DNA of 64,000 nucleotides from Cryobacterium breve (GCF_004402375.1 NZ_SOGJ01000004.1:1-64000), one strand, 5' to 3'; positions 25,399 through 36,684 are shown, counted from the first letter of the stretch. A program made the numbers and translations. The notes: generated from the letters alone by a model not told the origin.

Positions 25399-25466
25399 TC
25401 GCGGCGCAGGTTGTGGAGCGCGGCGCACGTTCCAGCGTGCGCCCGCTTCCGCAACCTGCGCCGCGA
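25399..25466. terminator. long palindrome between convergent genes (bidirectional terminator or REP-like element)
   Basis: Outer arms of 15 bp (25399-25413 and 25452-25466) are perfect complements, and an inner pair GGCGCACG / CGTGCGCC continues the stem almost to a 6-nt loop, giving a nearly 30-bp hairpin. No T run is present. It lies between the acyl-CoA dehydrogenase and CstR-like stops. The cores GCGGCGCAGGTTG and CAACCTGCGCCGC look like a repeated intergenic element, though only one copy is seen here. Confidence 0.65.
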
Positions 25467-25468
25467 GG

Positions 25469-27420
<1,952 letters not shown>

Positions 27421-27440
27421 TTCAAACCTCCGGGATTAGT

Positions 27441-27456
27441 ATACCCCAGGGGGTAT
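27441..27456 (-). promoter_or_regulatory. CsoR/CstR-type operator of the persulfide operon
   Basis: A perfect palindrome ATACCCC-AG-GGGGTAT starts 21 bp upstream of the reductase ATG. AT-flanked C/G tracts are the known form of CsoR/CstR operators, and the operon encodes such a repressor. Confidence 0.8.
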
Positions 27457-27501
27457 GAAAAGTGACCGATGACCACCCTGGCACGCTCTAGCCTTAGACA
27501 C

Positions 27502-28806
27502 ATGCCAGCCGTCCAGAGCCGCTTCGTCGTTCGCGCCTTCGCGACGCTCGTCTTCTTCTCCGCCCTGGCCGGGCAATTCTGGCGCAGCCTGTTCGGCTGG
27601 TGGGGCTACGGCGCCATCGCCCTGGTCGTCGTCGCGGGCGGCATCGTCGCCCTGGTGAAGCTGAAGCCCGACTGGATGTGGCCACGGTTCCCCCCGTCGC
27701 TCGTGGCGTTCCTCGGTCTTGCGACCCTGTCGCTCGCCTGGTCGTTCTACCTCGGCGCCTCGCTGATCGGGGTCACCCTGCAGTGGGCGACGACGCTGAC
27801 CGCGCTCTTCCTGGCCCTGTGCCTGAGTTGGGCGGAGCTGCTCCGCACCCTTTCCGCCGCGCTGCGCTGGATCCTGGCCCTGTCCCTGGTCTTCGAACTG
27901 ATCGTCGCCGTCTTCGTGCGCCGCGCCGTACTCCCGTTCTGGGTCGACTACTCCGGCCAGGATGTGCCGCAATCGTTCTACTGGTCCCGCGGCATCCTGC
28001 TGCAGGGCGGCCCGATCGAAGGCATCGTCGCCAACCGCAACCTGCTCGGCTTCGTGGCACTGATCGCCGTGATCGTGTTCGCCGTGCAGCTCACCGCCGG
28101 TACCGTGGGGCGCGGCTGGGGCTGGGCCTGGCTGGGCACCGGGGTGCTTGTGCTCCTGCTGACCCGGTCCGCGACCGTAGCCCTCGCTGCCGCCGCCGTG
28201 GCCCTCGCCCTGGTCTTCGCCCTCTGGACCCGCCGCCGGGAACCCGAGAGGCGTCGAGTGGTCTACGGTGTTGCCGCGGCATCCGTCGTCGTCAGCGGCA
28301 CGGGCCTGGCCCTTCTCACTCCGCAACTCCTCACGCTGCTCGGCAAGTCGGCCGACCTCACCGGCCGCCTCGACATCTGGCGCAGCGTGGCAGGGCTGGC
28401 CGCCGAGCGCCCGGTCTTCGGCTGGGGCTGGGTGAGCTATTGGGCTCCCTGGGTCGAACCGTTCCAGGGGCTCGCTGTGCGCCGCGGAGTCACCTATCTG
28501 CAGGCGCACAACGCTTGGCTCGACGTGTGGCTGCAACTGGGCGTCCTCGGGCTGATCGTCTTCGCCGCCCTCGTCTTCTCCACGCTCTGGCGGTGCTGGT
28601 TCCTCGCGGTCGACCGACCGCGGCGCGGGCTCGCCGATACCGAACCGTTCGCGGCTTCCGCCCTACTGCCGCTGCTCCTGTTGGTGGCCCTGATCGCCCA
28701 GAGCCTGGCCGAGAGCCGCATCCTGATCGAGTCCGGCTGGCTGTTACTGGTCGTGCTCGCCGTCACCACGAAGCGCCAACAGGCCACCAATGAACGGATG
28801 CCGTAG
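27502..28806 (+). CDS. O-antigen ligase / Wzy-like polymerase membrane protein (first of two)
   Basis: About 434 residues with ten or more hydrophobic segments. Family hallmarks are IVANRNLLGFVAL near the middle and YLQAHNAWLDVWLQLGVLGL near residue 340, the Wzy_C / O-antigen ligase motif. It probably polymerises or transfers a lipid-linked glycan at the outer membrane face. ATG 27502 lies 7 nt after TAGCCT, a leaderless arrangement, and is preferred to an in-frame ATG 33 bp upstream. A second paralogue follows 18 bp downstream. Confidence 0.85.
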   Translation: MPAVQSRFVVRAFATLVFFSALAGQFWRSLFGWWGYGAIALVVVAGGIVALVKLKPDWMWPRFPPSLVAFLGLATLSLAWSFYLGASLIGVTLQWATTLTALFLALCLSWAELLRTLSAALRWILALSLVFELIVAVFVRRAVLPFWVDYSGQDVPQSFYWSRGILLQGGPIEGIVANRNLLGFVALIAVIVFAVQLTAGTVGRGWGWAWLGTGVLVLLLTRSATVALAAAAVALALVFALWTRRREPERRRVVYGVAAASVVVSGTGLALLTPQLLTLLGKSADLTGRLDIWRSVAGLAAERPVFGWGWVSYWAPWVEPFQGLAVRRGVTYLQAHNAWLDVWLQLGVLGLIVFAALVFSTLWRCWFLAVDRPRRGLADTEPFAASALLPLLLLVALIAQSLAESRILIESGWLLLVVLAVTTKRQQATNERMP

Positions 28807-28824
28807 GCGTAGCGTGGATACCAG

Positions 28825-30126
28825 ATGACCTACCGCGCGAATCCCCCCGCAGTGCCGGCGCCGCTCTCGCGGCTGTTCGCCTCACCCCGGTTCGCGTCCG
28901 CGCTGACACTGGTCATCATCGGCTTCGCCTTCGGCGCCACCGCGCTGCGGGCCGTGATCGGCCCGCCCGGCGTGGTCGGTGTGCTCGTGGGGCTCGTGGT
29001 GCTGGCGGCGTTCTCGCTCACCGCCCGCCGGGCCGGCGTCGACTGGCACGGGCTCTTGCCGATCTCGATTATGGTCTTCGTGGGCTGGTGCGCCCTGTCG
29101 GTGATCTGGTCCGGCTACCCCGTGCACACCATCAGCGCCTCGCTCTATCAGCTCGCATTCACCTTCCTGGCGATCTACATCGCCCTGGCCCGGGACACAA
29201 TCCAGGTGGTGCGGGCCACCGGCGACGTGCTGCGTCTACTGCTCGGGGTGTCCCTGGCGCTGGAGGTCGTGTCAGGCCTGCTGCTCGACATGCCCATCGC
29301 CTTCCTCGGCATCCAGGGCAACATCGCCGACCTCGGGCCCGTGCAGGGCATCTTCGGCTCCCGCAATGTGTTCGGGCTCGTGTCGCTGATCGCGGCAGTC
29401 ACCTTCACGGTCGAGCTGCTCTCCCGGTCGGTTCGGCGCGGGCTCGGCGTCGGCTCCGTCGCACTCGCCGTATTCGGCCTGCTCCTCACTCGCTCCCCCG
29501 TCATTCTCGTGGTGGCCCTGTTCGTGGGCCTCGCCGCCCTGGCACTCACGTTGCTGCGCCGCACGCCCGCGGAGAGCCGGAAGCTGCTTCAGATCACCCT
29601 GCTCGGCGCCACCGTGCTCGCCGGGATCACGGTGTTCGCGGCCCGGGAACGCATCGTCGAACAACTCAACGCTGGCAGCGAGTTCGAGGCCCGCTACTCG
29701 CTGTGGGGGGAAATGTTGCGCTTGGCCACGCTCAACCCGCTCGAGGGCTGGGGGTGGGCCGGCCTCTGGCCCGTCGGTGTCACCCCGTACGGCTGGCTCA
29801 GCTTCGTCACCGAGCGCCTGCAGACCTCCGGCCTGAACGCGTTCATCGACGTATACCTCCAGGTCGGACTGGTCGGCCTGCTGTCCTTCCTCGCGCTCGT
29901 GCTGCTCGCCTTCTGGCGGTCATGGCTGCTCGCCTCCGACAAGCGCTCCCTGGTCTACGTGTGGTCGCCTTTGGTGCTGGTGATCCTGCTGGTCACCTCG
30001 GCGGCGGAAAGCAATGTGCTGGTGGACTTCGGCTGGCTGTTGCTGCTGATCTGCGCGGTCAAGGCAGCCCAGGGCAAGAGCTGGCGAAGCCTGCTGCAGC
30101 CCAGCCCGCGCCGCTACCAGGAGTAG
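28825..30126 (+). CDS. O-antigen ligase / Wzy-like polymerase membrane protein (second of two)
   Basis: 433 residues, polytopic, homologous in layout to the preceding gene: IFGSRNVFGLVSLIAAV corresponds to its ANRNLLG block and SGLNAFIDVYLQVGLVGL to AHNAWLDVWLQLG. The usual His of that loop is replaced by Asn-Ala, which may mark a different role. The start is 18 bp after the first gene's stop; TAGCGT lies 9 nt before the ATG. It ends convergent to a GT2 gene. Confidence 0.83.
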   Translation: MTYRANPPAVPAPLSRLFASPRFASALTLVIIGFAFGATALRAVIGPPGVVGVLVGLVVLAAFSLTARRAGVDWHGLLPISIMVFVGWCALSVIWSGYPVHTISASLYQLAFTFLAIYIALARDTIQVVRATGDVLRLLLGVSLALEVVSGLLLDMPIAFLGIQGNIADLGPVQGIFGSRNVFGLVSLIAAVTFTVELLSRSVRRGLGVGSVALAVFGLLLTRSPVILVVALFVGLAALALTLLRRTPAESRKLLQITLLGATVLAGITVFAARERIVEQLNAGSEFEARYSLWGEMLRLATLNPLEGWGWAGLWPVGVTPYGWLSFVTERLQTSGLNAFIDVYLQVGLVGLLSFLALVLLAFWRSWLLASDKRSLVYVWSPLVLVILLVTSAAESNVLVDFGWLLLLICAVKAAQGKSWRSLLQPSPRRYQE

Positions 30127-30159
30127 CGGCGCCGCAACCGGAGTTACCCGGGCGGCGGC

Positions 30160-31194
30160 TCAGACCGGCTGCGCCAGATCGCGCACAACGTCTTGCAGGC
30201 CGAGGCCGAAACGGCGGTAGTCGCCGGCACGCCAGCTGGCGAAAACGGAAGCGACCCGGGCCGCGCGCAGGGGCGGGAGGGTGCTGCGTCGGCGTTCGTG
30301 GGCCAGCTTGGCGTCGATCAGGGCGAGGGTGTCGGCTGAAGGTGACGGCTGCAGCTGCGCGGCCCGCGCCTGCAACGCCTGGGCGCGGGCCAGGAGTCGG
30401 GCGTTGCGGGCCGTGCGCGGCGCGCGCAGCCGGCCCAGCTTGCCCGCGGCGTCGAGGCTGGAGGCGCCGATCTGGTTGCCCGCGTGCTGGCGGTAGTCCA
30501 GCAGCGGCAGGGCGAGCAGGTCCACCTCCCCCGTCGCGGCGGCCACGATTGCAAGCCACTCGTCGTGCACCCAGGCGGCCGGAAACGGGCAGGCGCGTTG
30601 CACCAGCCCTCGACGCAGCATCGCTGTGGCACCGGTGACGATGTTGCGGCGCAGCAGGAGGTCAAAGGCGTGCCCCTCATGCTCCGCAGCCTGCTCGGCG
30701 GCGGACACTCCGAGAGTGGCCAGCAGGGTGCGGCCCGTCGGTCGGCCGATCTCGTCGACGAGTCGGGCATCCGTGTGGAGCAATTGCAGGCCGGGTCGGG
30801 CCCGGAACTCGGCGCGCAGCAGGGCCAGCCTTTCCGGTGGCCACACGTCGTCCTGGTCGCTCAGCGCGATCAACTCGCCCGCGCACGCGGCGAGCGCCTG
30901 CTCAAAATTCGCGGTGACGCCGAGCGGCGCCGGGTTGCGGATGACACGCAGGGTCACGGGTTGGCCCGGATGTTCGCCCTGCCACGCTGCGAAGATTCGG
31001 TCCACAGCCTCCGGGGTGCCGTCAGTTGAGCCGTCGTCGGAGACGACGATCTCGCCGGCGGGCTCGGTCTGACCGAGGATGCTGCGCAGCTGTTCCTCGA
31101 TGAACGCGAAGCCGTTGTAGGTGCAGAGGGCCACGGACACGCGCGGCACGGATGCCCCGGGCGAGCGAGCGGAGGAAGCGCTGGAGCGAACCAT
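30160..31194 (-). CDS. family 2 glycosyltransferase (rhamnosyltransferase-like)
   Basis: 344 residues. GT2 domain at about 18-260: VSVALCTYNGFAFIEEQL, VVSDDGSTDGTPE, ALSDQDDVWPPERL (DxD site with the DQDDVW form typical of rhamnosyl/WcaA-type enzymes), and HDEWLAIVAAATG. C-terminal part Arg/Ala-rich, probably membrane-associated. Its ATG shares one base with the stop of the upstream GT2 gene, making a two-gene minus-strand operon. The donor sugar is not determined. Confidence 0.88.
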   Translation of the reverse strand: MVRSSASSARSPGASVPRVSVALCTYNGFAFIEEQLRSILGQTEPAGEIVVSDDGSTDGTPEAVDRIFAAWQGEHPGQPVTLRVIRNPAPLGVTANFEQALAACAGELIALSDQDDVWPPERLALLRAEFRARPGLQLLHTDARLVDEIGRPTGRTLLATLGVSAAEQAAEHEGHAFDLLLRRNIVTGATAMLRRGLVQRACPFPAAWVHDEWLAIVAAATGEVDLLALPLLDYRQHAGNQIGASSLDAAGKLGRLRAPRTARNARLLARAQALQARAAQLQPSPSADTLALIDAKLAHERRRSTLPPLRAARVASVFASWRAGDYRRFGLGLQDVVRDLAQPV

Positions 31195-32384
31195 CAGCGT
31201 CGTTTCAGGCCGACCGACAGGACGCCGAGGAAGAGGCCACCCATGACCGTCTGCGAGCCCAGCATCATCAGCAGGGCCGAGGGGATTGCCACCCGCACGG
31301 TGGCGCCGGCCTCGAGTGCGCCATAGCCGCCGGCCGCCCAGCCGATCAGCTGCGACAGGGCGATGCCCAGGCCGATCAGGAACAGCACGACCCCGAGGAT
31401 CGCTCCGCTCTCGAGGCTGATGCGTTTCTCGAGTCGTTCGAAGTTGCGGCTGCGGGGGATGCGGAACCCTTCGTGCTGCGCGTAGATCTTGGTGAGCAGG
31501 GCGAACAGGAAGGCCTGGTAGCCGACGACCGCCAGGGCGGCCAGGTAGATCTGGCTGGAGTAGGTGAAGCCCACCTCCCCGACCACGACGGGCCCGAAGC
31601 CGAGCAGCACGGTGCCGACGAGGCCGATCAGGAACGCGGAGATGCCGGGGATCAGGAACAGCCAGCGCGGGCTGAAGATGAGCAGGAAGCGCAGGTGACG
31701 CCAGCCGTCACGCCAGCTTCGCAGGTGCGGCGGCCGGCTGCGGCCGTCTTTTTTGAGCGTGGTGGGCACCTCGCTCACCCGGGACCCACCCAGGGTGGAC
31801 TTGACGACCATCTCGCTGGCGAACTCCATGCCCGAGGTCTGCAGGTGCAGGGCGAGCATCGACTGGCGATTGAAGCCGCGGAGGCCGCAGTGGAAGTCTT
31901 TGATCGGGGAGCGGAACAGGGAGCGCCCGATCCAGGACAGCACCGGGTTGCCGAGGTACTTGTGCAGCGGCGGCATGGCACCGGGTTCGATCCCGCCGCG
32001 GAAGCGGTTGCCCATCACCAGTTCGTCGCCCGCCCGCAGCCGTTCCACGAAACCGTCGAGCTCGCTGAAGTCGTAGCTGTCGTCGGCGTCGCCCATGATC
32101 ACGTAGGCGCCGCGGGCGGCCTCGATGCCGCCGATCAGGGCGCTGCCGTAACCCTTTTCCGCGACGTCGACGACGCGGGCCCCGTGGGCCTCGGCGATCA
32201 GCTGGGAGCCGTCGGTGCTGCCGTTGTCGGCGATCAGGACCTCACCGATGATGCCGCTGCGCCGCAGGTACCCGTGGGCCTTGTCGATGCAGATCGCGAG
32301 CGTCTCGGCCTCGTTGAGGCACGGCATCAGGATCGAGAGTTCAATGCTTTCGGTGATTGTCATGCGTTGTGCAAGTCCCGTCAT
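31194..32384 (-). CDS. family 2 glycosyltransferase with C-terminal membrane helices (DPM1/GtrB-like)
   Basis: About 396 residues. GT2 signatures: LSILMPCLNEAETL, VLIADNGSTDGSQ, MGDADDSYDFSEL (DxD), and HCGLRGFNR. The last 150 residues contain four or more hydrophobic segments in the manner of GtrB-type polyprenyl-phosphate sugar transferases. ATG 32384 is chosen because GAGGTGG lies upstream; ATG 32363 is an alternative. It probably charges a lipid carrier with a hexose for use by membrane GT-C enzymes such as the DUF2029 and DUF2142 proteins of the window; that link is inference. Confidence 0.87.
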   Translation of the reverse strand: MTGLAQRMTITESIELSILMPCLNEAETLAICIDKAHGYLRRSGIIGEVLIADNGSTDGSQLIAEAHGARVVDVAEKGYGSALIGGIEAARGAYVIMGDADDSYDFSELDGFVERLRAGDELVMGNRFRGGIEPGAMPPLHKYLGNPVLSWIGRSLFRSPIKDFHCGLRGFNRQSMLALHLQTSGMEFASEMVVKSTLGGSRVSEVPTTLKKDGRSRPPHLRSWRDGWRHLRFLLIFSPRWLFLIPGISAFLIGLVGTVLLGFGPVVVGEVGFTYSSQIYLAALAVVGYQAFLFALLTKIYAQHEGFRIPRSRNFERLEKRISLESGAILGVVLFLIGLGIALSQLIGWAAGGYGALEAGATVRVAIPSALLMMLGSQTVMGGLFLGVLSVGLKRR

Positions 32385-32412
32385 TGTTGGTCCAGCCACC
32401 TCATCGTACAGA

Positions 32413-33297
32413 ATGTCCTGTGTGGACCTTGGACTGGTGGTGTCAACGCTCGGCCGTGTCGAGAGCCTGAAGCGACTCTTCGATTCCCTGTCCGACCAGC
32501 TCTTCGCCAATGACACCCTCGTTGTGGTCGCCCAGCGCGACCTGCCCGCCGTGGAGGCCCTCGCATCCGGCTACCGCTCCGAGAGCATGCGGATCATCGT
32601 GACCACGTCGCCGCCCGGGGCGGCCCGGGGCCGGAACGCGGGCGTCGCCGTCCTCCCGGCCGACCGAGACCTGCTGCTCAATTTTCCCAACGACACCACC
32701 TGGTACCCACCCGGAGCGCTGCAACGGATGCGGCTCCTCGCTGAGGACTTCCGGGCTGGCGCCCTCACGGTGGTCGACGAGAACGGGCCCAAGTTCGTGC
32801 TGCCTGAGCCGGGCGCGACCCTGAACCGCTGGTCGGTCTGGAGCGTCATCGAAATGGGCATCCTGATCCGGCGCAGCGTGTTCGACCGCATCGGCGGCTT
32901 CGACCCGGAGATAGGCACCGGTGCCCTGACGCCGTGGCAGGCCGGGGAGGCCACGGACCTGCTCCTGAAACTGATCCGCGCAGGGGAACACCCCGGATTC
33001 GCCTGGCAACCGCCCGCGCTCACGGTGGGCGGGATCAGCGATCCGAGCGGGCTCAGCAGCGCGGAACGCCGCCACAAACTGCGCGGCTACGGCCGTGGGC
33101 TCGGGCGCCTCGTGACCCGCTGGCGGTATCCGTTATGGTGGCGGTTTGCGTTCCTCGGCGGCGGCCTGTTCTTCGGCGTTCGAAATCGCGGCACGAACGC
33201 CCTCCTCGACGGTTGGTGGGTGTTCCTTGGCCGGCTCGAGGGAATGCTCGGGCGCACCATCGGCCCAGCCGGCACGCTCACCGCGGTGTCTCGGTGA
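32413..33297 (+). CDS. family 2 glycosyltransferase
   Basis: About 294 residues, starting at ATG 32413 just past TACAGA, divergent from the GtrB-like gene. VDLGLVVSTLGRVESL begins the Rossmann-like fold; PPGAARGRNAGVAVLP and LLNFPNDTTWYPPGAL give the donor-binding blocks. The DxD is replaced by ND in FPNDT, a form seen in some rhamnosyltransferases. Its stop overlaps the GTG of the flippase gene, starting a three-gene operon (GT2, flippase-like protein, GT4). Confidence 0.82.
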   Translation: MSCVDLGLVVSTLGRVESLKRLFDSLSDQLFANDTLVVVAQRDLPAVEALASGYRSESMRIIVTTSPPGAARGRNAGVAVLPADRDLLLNFPNDTTWYPPGALQRMRLLAEDFRAGALTVVDENGPKFVLPEPGATLNRWSVWSVIEMGILIRRSVFDRIGGFDPEIGTGALTPWQAGEATDLLLKLIRAGEHPGFAWQPPALTVGGISDPSGLSSAERRHKLRGYGRGLGRLVTRWRYPLWWRFAFLGGGLFFGVRNRGTNALLDGWWVFLGRLEGMLGRTIGPAGTLTAVSR

Positions 33298-34451
33298 CGG
33301 CCGACCTGCCGTCCCCCCTGCGGCTGCGGCGGGCCACGCTCAGCCTGATCACCTTGCTCGGGGGTGTGTCGCTGGCTGTCATCCCCGCAGCAACGGTCGC
33401 CATCTCGTCCCGGCTGTTCAGCCGGCCGGAGCAGGGCATCATCGCCGTGGCGGTGATGGTGGCCACCTTCGCCGGCCAGCTCACCTTCGCGGTCGTGCTG
33501 GAGTCCCGACTCAGTTCGGCGGCCACCGAACGCCGGGTGGTGTTCCCGCTCTGGCTGGCCGGCCTCGCCCTGATTGCCGCCATCGTGATCGCCCTCAACG
33601 CCACGAACCCGTTTGTGCTCTGCCTCGGACTGCCTGTGCTGATCGCCGCCCTGGAGGTTGGCCGAGGCGTCTCGGTCGCCGAGCGTCTGGATCTGCGAGA
33701 GATCTGGGCATCCGTTTTCGTGGGCCTGGGCGCCCTGGCCGGAGTGCTGGCCGCGTTCACCGGTCGGGACTGGGCGCTGATCGCCCTCGTGGCCGGGATC
33801 GCCCTGGCGACCCTTACCCGCTGCCTGCCGGTGACCCACCGGGCCAGCCGCCCCGAGCCGGCCGTCATGGGCTGGGTGGTGGCCGACACGGCGATCACCG
33901 GGGTGATCTACCCGCTACTGAACACCATGATTTTGACGCTGATCGGACCGGGCGAGGCGGTGCTGTTCACGGCCATCGCGACTGTGTCCGGCCTGCTCGC
34001 GATCCCCCTGAACTTCATGCGGCTGCGCCTGCTCAAGGAGCACTCCCGTCTCGATATCGCGGTGTCGGCAGGTTCGGTGCTCGCGGCCGTGGTGGTGCTG
34101 GTCGTGCTCGAACTCACGGGTGTGCTCGGCTTCATCTTCGGCGGAGTCTGGACCAGCTCAGCCGCCATCGTGCCGCTTGTGCTCGCCTGCGGCTGGCGAG
34201 CCGCGTCGCTCGCCACGACCATTCCGTTCGCCGCGCTACGCCGGATGGGCGAGGTGCGGCTGCTCACCGGTCTACGCGCCGCCGTCTCGGTGATGGCGTT
34301 CGCCCTCGCCGGGGTCGGCCTGGCGCTGCACAGCCTGTCCGCCGTGTTCCTGGGTCTGCTCATCGCGGAGCTGGTGTCGGCCGTGGTGTACGAGCTCGCG
34401 CGACGCCGCCGAGTGCGCGCGGCCGCACTGGTCGTGGCGGCCGCCGCATGA
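33294..34451 (+). CDS. polysaccharide flippase-like polytopic membrane protein
   Basis: 385 residues from GTG 33294 (GTGA overlap with the GT2 stop). About ten to twelve hydrophobic helices with small charged loops, as in MATE/Wzx-type exporters, though it is shorter than typical Wzx (about 420-480) and has no diagnostic motif. Placed between a GT2 and a GT4 gene with overlapping starts and stops on both sides, so it is probably the lipid-linked repeat-unit flippase of this operon. The function is inferred from topology and context. Confidence 0.7.
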   Translation: MTADLPSPLRLRRATLSLITLLGGVSLAVIPAATVAISSRLFSRPEQGIIAVAVMVATFAGQLTFAVVLESRLSSAATERRVVFPLWLAGLALIAAIVIALNATNPFVLCLGLPVLIAALEVGRGVSVAERLDLREIWASVFVGLGALAGVLAAFTGRDWALIALVAGIALATLTRCLPVTHRASRPEPAVMGWVVADTAITGVIYPLLNTMILTLIGPGEAVLFTAIATVSGLLAIPLNFMRLRLLKEHSRLDIAVSAGSVLAAVVVLVVLELTGVLGFIFGGVWTSSAAIVPLVLACGWRAASLATTIPFAALRRMGEVRLLTGLRAAVSVMAFALAGVGLALHSLSAVFLGLLIAELVSAVVYELARRRRVRAAALVVAAAA

Positions 34452-35545
34452 AGCGCGTCCTCGTCGACCTGCTCTTCTTCACCGGGCGCAAGGGCGGCAT
34501 GGAGTCGTATGTGCGGGAGGTTTACGGACGGATCGAGCCGGAGGCCGACGGGCTCGAGTTCATCGGCTTCGCCTCGAGCGAGCTGGCCGGCTCGGACACG
34601 ACCTGGTTCCCAGGCGAAATTGTCGACTCGGGCATCAGCGGCGAGGACCGGATCGCCTGGGCCCGCGGTGAACTCTTCTCCGTCGCCCGGGCGGCCCGGC
34701 GGCTACGCGCCGATCTGGTGCACTGTCCGGCGAACCTCGGCCCGGTCTGGTCGCGGGTGCCTGTGGTGCTCACGGTGCACGACCTGCTCCCGTTCCGGCA
34801 TCCGGAGTACGTGCCCGGGGCCTACTCGCGAATTCTCCGCTCCATGATCCGGGTGGCGGCGCACGGCGCCCGCCGGGTGCTCACCGTCAGCGCCGCCTCG
34901 GCAGGCGACATTGTGCGCTACCTGCGGGTGCCGGTGGGCCGCATAGACGTGGTGCCACTTGCTGGCCAGGACACGGATGCGCGCCCGCCCGCGGCACCCC
35001 TCCCCCGATTGCCACGCCACGTGCTGGCCGTGGGCAACCGGATGCCGCACAAGAACTTCCCGTTGCTGCTGGAGGCCATCGCCCTGATCCCCGCCGCGTG
35101 CCGGCCGCACCTGACGGTCACCGGCAGCCACGGTGATGACCCACTCGCCCCCGTTGTAGCCAGGCTTGATCTGGAGGCGTGGGTGTCACTGCGGGGCTGG
35201 CTGAGCGCTGAGGAACTTGACCGGCTCTACGCCGAGTCGAGCCTGATCGTGTTCCCGACCCTGTTCGAGGGCTTCGGCCTGCCGGTGCTGGAGGCCATGT
35301 CCCGAGGCTGCCCCATGGTCTGCTCCGATATCCCGGTGCTGCACGAGGTCGCCGGCGACGCGGCCGTGTACGTGGCGCCGCAGGATACCGCCGCCCTCGC
35401 GGCGACGATGCGCCGCCTGCTCGACGACCCGGCCGAGCTGGCCCGCCGGTCAGGGCAGGGCCGGGAGCGCGCCCGCACCTTCTCGTGGGCGCGGACCGCC
35501 CGGCACACCGTGGCGTCGTTTCAGCGGGCCCTCGCCGAGCGATAG
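34448..35545 (+). CDS. family 4 glycosyltransferase
   Basis: 365 residues, GT-B fold. N-terminal LLFFTGRKGGMESYVREV is the acceptor-side glycine loop; VHCPANLGPVWSRVPVVLTVHDLLPFRHPEY is the linker half; the C-terminal donor site is PTLFEGFGLPVLEAMSRGCPMVCSD, the E-x7-E motif. ATG overlaps the flippase stop (ATGA). Its 3' end overlaps the convergent GT4 gene by 25 bp. It is a likely mannosyl- or rhamnosyltransferase; the sugar is not known. Confidence 0.9.
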   Translation: MKRVLVDLLFFTGRKGGMESYVREVYGRIEPEADGLEFIGFASSELAGSDTTWFPGEIVDSGISGEDRIAWARGELFSVARAARRLRADLVHCPANLGPVWSRVPVVLTVHDLLPFRHPEYVPGAYSRILRSMIRVAAHGARRVLTVSAASAGDIVRYLRVPVGRIDVVPLAGQDTDARPPAAPLPRLPRHVLAVGNRMPHKNFPLLLEAIALIPAACRPHLTVTGSHGDDPLAPVVARLDLEAWVSLRGWLSAEELDRLYAESSLIVFPTLFEGFGLPVLEAMSRGCPMVCSDIPVLHEVAGDAAVYVAPQDTAALAATMRRLLDDPAELARRSGQGRERARTFSWARTARHTVASFQRALAER

Positions 35546-36684
35546 CGCGCCAGAATCTGGTCGACCGAGGCGCTCAGGCCGTGACTGACCCGCTCGCGCC
35601 GGAACCAGTCCAGGGTGGTGCGGCGCAACGGCTCACCGGCCTCGACGGCCCGCACGATGGCCGCGCCGAGTTCGGCGGGGCCCACGGAGACGGACACGAA
35701 GCCGTTGACGCCGTCTACGACCAGCTCCGCGGCGGCGTTGTCGGGGCCCGCCACCACCACGCTGGGCGTGCCGAATGCCGCCGCCTCGGCGATGACGAGC
35801 CCGAAGCCCTCCCGGATCGATGGGTTGACCAGCACCCGAGCGCCTTGCACGAGCTCCCGGAGTTCCTCGTCGCTCACCCGCCCGCGCAGCTCGACGGCGG
35901 AGGCCAGGCCGAGTTCGCCCACCCGCGCGGCCACGCGGGGCGTTTCAGGGCCGGAGCCCACAATGACCGCACGCAGGGTTGGCTCCTGGTGACGTGCCTC
36001 TCGCAGGGCCGGAATGAGCTCGATCAGGCGTTTGTCGGCGATGTGCCGGCCCACAAAGATCAGGTAGGGGTCGACCGGCCGCTCGGTCGTGGCATCGGTC
36101 TCGGCGCCGACGAGATCGACCAGTCCCAGCGTGACCGGCTGGGCGCTGCGCCGATAGCGGCGCAACCGGGCGCCGGTGAACTCGCTGTTGACGGTGTGAA
36201 CGTCACCGAGACGGATGCCCACGGTCTGCAGCAGGAACGCGATCGTTCCCGGCAGCGCGCCGGCGTACTCCCGCCACTTCGGCCACGGCCAGACCTCGAG
36301 CCAGTCGGCGACCACGAGCGCGGGCGTGCCGAGCAGGGCCAGCCGCACCGCGAACAGGTTCAGCACCGGGAGGGTGCTCACGACCACGATGTCGTGGTCT
36401 CCGCGCCGGCGGAGGAAGTGACGGAACAGCGCCCAGGCGAAAGCGACAGCGCTCCGGGGCGTGCGGGTGCCGCCGGCGTCGTAGATGTCACCGCGCCAGA
36501 CCGGAACGATGGCGAAAGACGCCGACGGGGGCGCATCCGCCGGCCACTGCCCACGGGTCACGTAGTCGACCGGGCACCCGCGTTCCACGAAGAGTTCCGC
36601 CAGGCGGCGGTACACGCGTTCACCGCCGCCTGTATTGACCGGGAACAGGCAGTCGAAGGCGACTGCGACCCGCGGTTCAGGCAC
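35521..36684 (-). CDS. family 4 glycosyltransferase
   Basis: 387 residues starting at GTG 36684, within the last 8 bases of the upstream DUF2142 gene (GTGCCTGA). The longer frame upstream would translate the hexamer repeat as Lys-Pro repeats and is rejected. VAVAFDCLFPVNTGGGERVYRRLA is the acceptor-binding loop and SIREGFGLVIAEAAAFGTPSVV the E-x7-E donor motif; LIFVGRHIADKRL is also typical GT4. It is co-transcribed with the DUF2142 membrane protein. Confidence 0.9.
   Translation of the reverse strand: MPEPRVAVAFDCLFPVNTGGGERVYRRLAELFVERGCPVDYVTRGQWPADAPPSASFAIVPVWRGDIYDAGGTRTPRSAVAFAWALFRHFLRRRGDHDIVVVSTLPVLNLFAVRLALLGTPALVVADWLEVWPWPKWREYAGALPGTIAFLLQTVGIRLGDVHTVNSEFTGARLRRYRRSAQPVTLGLVDLVGAETDATTERPVDPYLIFVGRHIADKRLIELIPALREARHQEPTLRAVIVGSGPETPRVAARVGELGLASAVELRGRVSDEELRELVQGARVLVNPSIREGFGLVIAEAAAFGTPSVVVAGPDNAAAELVVDGVNGFVSVSVGPAELGAAIVRAVEAGEPLRRTTLDWFRRERVSHGLSASVDQILARYRSARAR

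Noticed and set aside
33146..34447. Upstream extension of the GT4 reading frame at 34448 (long plus-strand frame from 33146)
   Set aside because: The upstream part overlaps the GT2 and flippase genes out of frame; ATG 34448 with ATGA overlap is the natural start.
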